A stretch of DNA of 7,812 bases from JBDTGE01 sp050742975 (GTDB lineage Bacteria > Actinomycetota > Actinomycetes > Mycobacteriales > Jatrophihabitantaceae). Where the stretch lies: assembly GCA_050742975.1 (NCBI GenBank), contig JBOGDQ010000277.1:1-7812 (forward strand), written 5' to 3'. The notes beneath the pieces were generated by a model, which was not told the origin of the DNA, searched no databases, and saw only the letters and a program-made list of their open reading frames with translations. Made by a program: the position numbers and the translations under genes. Positions 4,865-7,812 of the stretch are shown piece by piece (positions within the stretch are counted from its first letter, which is position 1; each line of letters opens with the position of its first letter).

Positions 4865-7096
4865 CCGGGGAATCTCGGCCAGCCCGGCGCCCCAGGACTT
4901 CACCCAGGCGACGACCTGGTCGGCCGGCATCGGCCGGGCGAAGTGGTAGCCCTGGACGGTGTCGGCCCCCATCGCGACCAGCATCGCGGCGGTCGATGCG
5001 TCCTCGACCCCTTCGGCGACGACGCGCAGCTCGAGGGCGTGCGCCATCTTCACGGTCGACTCGACGATCATCCGGCTGCGGCGGTCGGCCGTCATGGTCA
5101 TGACGAAGGACCGGTCCATCTTGAGCTCGTCGATCGGAAGGTCGCGCAGGTAGGCCAGCGAGGAGAAGCCCGTGCCGTAGTCGTCGATGGAGATCTTCAG
5201 GCCCTGGTCGCGGATGTCGAGCACGATGTCCCGCGCGCGTTCCGGGTCGGCCAGGAAGGAGTCCTCGGTGACCTCGACCATGAAGTTCGCGGTATCCAGC
5301 CCGTACTCGTCGATCGCACCGCGCAGCCGGCGAACGAACGTCCCGCTGAGCAGCTCCGGTGGCGGGCAGTTCAGCGCGACGCAGATGCGCAGCCGGCCCA
5401 CCACGGCCCACTTTCGCATGTCCGACGCGGCGTGCCGGATGACGGCGTCGGACAGCGCGGGCATCAGGCCGGCATGGCGGGCCACCGGCAGGAATTCGGC
5501 CGGCGGGAGCAGGCCGCGCGTGGGGTGGTTCCAGCGGACCAGGGCCTCCAGGCCGCAGACCTCCTGCGTCGCCGCCTCGATCTGGGGCTGGTACCACAGC
5601 ACGAGCTGGCCGTCGGCCATGGCACGGCGCAGCTCCTCGACCATGCGCAACCGATCGCGCGAGAAGTCGTCGCGGTCGGCCTCGTAGATCACGGCGCCGG
5701 CCCCGCTGGTCTTGGCCTGGTACATCGCCACGTCGGCGCGGCGTAGCAACGCCGAGCTCTCGAGGTCATCAGGTTCCCTGATCGCGATCCCGACCGAGGC
5801 GCCGACGACCAGCTCGATGCCGTGGGCGATAGCCGGCTCGCGGACCGCGGCCAGCGCCAGGTTGGCGGTTTCCATGAGCGTGAGGCCATCCTCGTCGGGG
5901 ACGACGAGGGCGAACTCGTCCCCGCCGAGCCGGGCGACCATGACCTTTGCAGGCAGCGCGGCCCGCATCCGGGAGCCGGACAGCTGCAGGATGACGTCGC
6001 CTGCGGCGTGGCCGAGCGAGTCGTTGATGTCCTTGAACCCGTTGAGATCCATCAGCATGAGGGCCAGCGGTCGGCCCGCGCTCAGCTCCTCGTCGATGCG
6101 GGCAAGCATCGCGCGGCGGTTGGGGAGCTTGGTCAGGTCGTCGGTGCGCGCGTCGGCGAACGCCTGGGCTGCACCCTTGGCCTCGCGCAGCGCCACCAGC
6201 AGGCGGGCGCCGGCGGCCAGCAGTGTCAGGACGGCGGGCGCGGTCAGGTAGATGCCGACCCCGCCGTCCGGACGGAACACCAGGACACCGATCGCGGCGA
6301 CGGTCGCGGCGATCAGGATCGGTGCCGGCACCTCGCCGAAACCCTGCACGGCCCCGGCTACCGGCCGGCGGCACGCGGCGGACACCAGTTGCGCGAATCC
6401 CGCTCCCCACAACACGATCGCGAGCACGGACGAGCCGTCGCTGCCGTGCAGCACGTTGCTCACGAAGCTCGCGTCGGCGACGGCGAGCAGCACGAAGCCG
6501 AGACAGAGCTGCGCGCTGGCACGGTTGGGCGAGCGCATGTGCAGGCTGATCTGGGCGATCACCAGCAGGGCGAGCATGACGTCGGCGACCGGATACACCA
6601 GCGCGACCAGCAGCGACACCGCGTCCGGCGTCTCGGCGGCCAACGGCGTCAGCAGGAGCGTGCCGGCGAGCGAGGCACTGCCCCCGCTGACCACGGCGGT
6701 CTCCATCCAGGTGCTCACCGCCCTCGCCGGCCGGCGCTCGCCATCGACGAGCAGGTAGACGACGAACACCAGGTAGGTGAGCAGGTAGGCCAGCTCACCT
6801 TCGGCGAGGTGCTGACCGTGGTCGCCCTGCTGCGCAGTCTGCAGGATGGAGGACTCGCCGGCCCACAGCAGGACTCCGAACATCAGGATGCCCAGGCTGT
6901 ACCGCCGGCTGGTCTGAGCCCGCATCGCCAGCGCCAGCCGCAACAGCAGGATGCCGAAGAACACGACGCAGAACACCAGCACCGCGACGCGGTTCGGCTG
7001 TGCCCGCACTCCGGTGACGGCGAGATCGATCCCGACACCGGCCGCCATGACGGCCCACACCAGCCAGCCGAGCCGGTACTCGGCCGCCCGCCTCAC
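4838..7096 (-). CDS. Membrane-bound cyclic di-GMP enzyme with GGDEF and EAL domains
   Basis: This 752-residue integral membrane protein begins with about nine or ten hydrophobic helices (residues 9-303), presumably a sensor. A GGDEF domain (about 315-475) and an EAL domain (about 485-735) follow. The GGDEF domain keeps DDLTKLPNR, the metal and substrate segment DLNGFKDINDSLGH (350-363) and GGDEF itself (391-395), so it should make cyclic di-GMP. The RxxD inhibitory site is absent; residues 382-385 read PAKV. The EAL domain keeps E517-A-L, an Asn in ALNCPP, E608/E611 in VEVTED, DDYGTG (638-643), K659, E695 and Q715, so it should hydrolyse cyclic di-GMP. The layout recalls Streptomyces RmdB-type enzymes. 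The start is GTG 7096, just before helix 1; no ribosome-binding sequence is visible. Its last 27 bp overlap the convergent acyltransferase-like gene. Which activity dominates cannot be told from sequence. Confidence 0.95.
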   Translation of the reverse strand: MRRAAEYRLGWLVWAVMAAGVGIDLAVTGVRAQPNRVAVLVFCVVFFGILLLRLALAMRAQTSRRYSLGILMFGVLLWAGESSILQTAQQGDHGQHLAEGELAYLLTYLVFVVYLLVDGERRPARAVSTWMETAVVSGGSASLAGTLLLTPLAAETPDAVSLLVALVYPVADVMLALLVIAQISLHMRSPNRASAQLCLGFVLLAVADASFVSNVLHGSDGSSVLAIVLWGAGFAQLVSAACRRPVAGAVQGFGEVPAPILIAATVAAIGVLVFRPDGGVGIYLTAPAVLTLLAAGARLLVALREAKGAAQAFADARTDDLTKLPNRRAMLARIDEELSAGRPLALMLMDLNGFKDINDSLGHAAGDVILQLSGSRMRAALPAKVMVARLGGDEFALVVPDEDGLTLMETANLALAAVREPAIAHGIELVVGASVGIAIREPDDLESSALLRRADVAMYQAKTSGAGAVIYEADRDDFSRDRLRMVEELRRAMADGQLVLWYQPQIEAATQEVCGLEALVRWNHPTRGLLPPAEFLPVARHAGLMPALSDAVIRHAASDMRKWAVVGRLRICVALNCPPPELLSGTFVRRLRGAIDEYGLDTANFMVEVTEDSFLADPERARDIVLDIRDQGLKISIDDYGTGFSSLAYLRDLPIDELKMDRSFVMTMTADRRSRMIVESTVKMAHALELRVVAEGVEDASTAAMLVAMGADTVQGYHFARPMPADQVVAWVKSWGAGLAEIPRLSGDRHGG

Positions 7097-7186
7097 GGCG
7101 CGCCGCGCACGGCAGGGCGCCTCGTCACGGCAGCAGTCAGCTGCCCGCGAGCGCCGTCGGCAAGGTTGAGGCAGAGCACGCCTATC

Positions 7187-7213
7187 TCATCGGCCGGTTG
7201 GCGGCGAAGTTGA
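7187..7213 (-). promoter_or_regulatory. Sigma-28 / WhiG-like promoter candidate for the GGDEF-EAL gene
   Basis: On the minus strand, TCAA (7213-7210), 15 bases and GCCGATGA (7194-7187) match the sigma-28/WhiG pattern TAAA-N15-GCCGATAA at three of four and seven of eight positions. Transcription would start near 7180, about 84 bases before GTG 7096. No better vegetative-type promoter was found for this gene in the gap. Confidence 0.4.
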
Positions 7214-7241
7214 TGCGGGCCGCGTCACTGTGCGGCGGGCG

Positions 7242-7268
7242 GGAACGAGATGTGGCGACCACCGCGTC
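7242..7268 (+). promoter_or_regulatory. Possible ECF-type promoter before the lipoprotein gene
   Basis: GGAAC (7242-7246), 18 bases and CGTC (7265-7268) resemble promoters of extracytoplasmic-function sigma factors. The start would then fall very near ATG 7278, giving a short-leader or leaderless message. The spacer is slightly long and the motif is short, so chance is a serious alternative. Confidence 0.2.
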
Positions 7269-7277
7269 GAACGCCTC

Positions 7278-7766
7278 ATGAGACGGAGCACGGTCGGCAC
7301 GATCCTGCTGGCGTGCCTGGGCTGCGCTGCGGTGACGGGCTGCGCCTCAGCAGGTCAGGCTGCCGGCGGGCTGACAGCTGCGCAGCGGGGTTTCGCTGTT
7401 GCCGCCGCGCACCGCGAGGCAGCCCAGTTCTCAGCCGACAGCAGCCGGCCCGAGGCGTGGCCGCGGAACGTCGATGCTGTCACCGGCCGGGCGGCGGGGG
7501 GCACGATCGTCGATTCGAACACCGGGCACCCCTGCGCCTCCGGCACGGTCATCACCGTCGACCTGCTGGGCGACTTCGACACCGCGGTCAGCCCGGCTTC
7601 CGGTGCCGCCGACACCGCGGTCAGCCCGGCTTCCGGTGCCGCCGACACCGCGGTCCATGCCGTGATCCTCAAGGTCGACGCAAGGACGGGTCAGGTCTGC
7701 CTGCTGTCAGTGCGAACCGGCAGCGTCCGCGCCGATCCCGACGCGGATCTGCTCTTCCGCCGCTGA
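7278..7766 (+). CDS. Small lipoprotein with an in-frame duplicated 11-residue segment
   Basis: The product has 162 residues. The signal has basic MRRS, a hydrophobic core and the lipobox VTGC, so Cys22 should be lipidated and the protein anchored on the outer face of the membrane. The mature part is Ala-rich to about residue 70. A predicted beta-rich region then spans TVITVDLLGDF (90-100) and HAVILKVDARTGQVCLLSV (127-145). Two cysteines remain in it (C86, C141) that could form a disulfide. Between these strands sit two perfect copies of DTAVSPASGAA (101-111, 112-122) and a trailing DTAV. I chose ATG 7278 over an in-frame GTG at 7230 because it places the signal peptide exactly at the N-terminus. 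Neither start has a clear ribosome-binding sequence. The family is not recognised and the function is unknown. It is divergent from the GGDEF-EAL gene across 181 bp. Confidence 0.8.
   Translation: MRRSTVGTILLACLGCAAVTGCASAGQAAGGLTAAQRGFAVAAAHREAAQFSADSSRPEAWPRNVDAVTGRAAGGTIVDSNTGHPCASGTVITVDLLGDFDTAVSPASGAADTAVSPASGAADTAVHAVILKVDARTGQVCLLSVRTGSVRADPDADLLFRR
7578..7655 (+). repeat. Perfect 33 bp tandem repeat inside the lipoprotein gene
   Basis: Copies at 7578-7610 and 7611-7643 are identical over 33 bases. A third, partial copy of 12 bases follows at 7644-7655. The unit is a multiple of three and stays in frame. Removing both full units leaves a continuous reading that still joins the two flanking strands. 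Full identity, even at third codon positions, suggests a recent slippage duplication. Confidence 0.95.
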
Positions 7767-7802
7767 TCCCGAGTTGGCCGACACGCTGGCTGAGGCCCAA
7801 CG

Positions 7803-7812
7803 AGGGAGGTAC
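7803..7812 (+). promoter_or_regulatory. Ribosome-binding sequence of a gene beyond the right edge
   Basis: AGGGAGGT (7803-7810) is the best Shine-Dalgarno match in the window and ends two bases before the edge. It implies a plus-strand start codon just outside, about 45-50 bases after the lipoprotein stop, so the two genes may share a transcript. Confidence 0.5.

Noticed and set aside
5822..7213. Plus-strand open frame of 463 codons opposite the GGDEF-EAL gene
   Set aside because: Its translation is dominated by Gly, Gln, His, Arg and Asp in a pattern typical of an antisense shadow. The opposite strand encodes a clearly conserved enzyme.

Overview
The window is GC-rich DNA, with strong G/C preference at third codon positions. 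It carries GTG starts, TAnnnT-type -10 boxes, a coenzyme-F420-type oxidoreductase and a lipoprotein signal. Together these point to an actinobacterium. The genus cannot be named from this sequence. I saw no tRNA, rRNA, CRISPR array, insertion sequence or phage gene. Every gene-free stretch is short; the longest is the 181 bp gap at 7097-7277.

Left part (1-2762): the window opens inside a gene whose C-terminus is a Pro/Ala-rich linker plus a membrane anchor (1-258). Next is a small four-helix membrane protein with two CxxC pairs (352-897). It converges on a complete 3-hydroxy-3-methylglutaryl-CoA lyase (1866-934, minus strand). The lyase is divergent from a luciferase-like, F420-type oxidoreductase (1947-2762) across an 80 bp spacer, and the oxidoreductase looks leaderless.

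Middle (2763-4864): an exported protein of the uncharacterised TIGR03118 family (2899-3981) follows a hairpin-containing spacer. After it comes a good vegetative-type promoter and a G-rich, foldable leader (about 4041-4096). The leader precedes an acyltransferase-like protein that resembles autoinducer / N-acyl amino acid synthases (about 4097-4864).

Right part (4838-7812): a 752-residue membrane protein with GGDEF and EAL domains (7096-4838, minus strand) makes or degrades cyclic di-GMP. Its 3' end overlaps the acyltransferase-like gene by 27 bp, tail to tail. A sigma-28/WhiG-like promoter candidate lies upstream of it. A divergent small lipoprotein (7278-7766) carries a perfect in-frame 33 bp tandem duplication. 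A strong ribosome-binding sequence at the right edge announces another gene outside the window.

The most interesting block is 4006-7213. It places a possible acyl-signal enzyme with a structured leader against a cyclic di-GMP enzyme that may be under a motility/development-type sigma factor. That functional link is inference. The remaining genes look like ordinary chromosomal neighbours with no evident common pathway.
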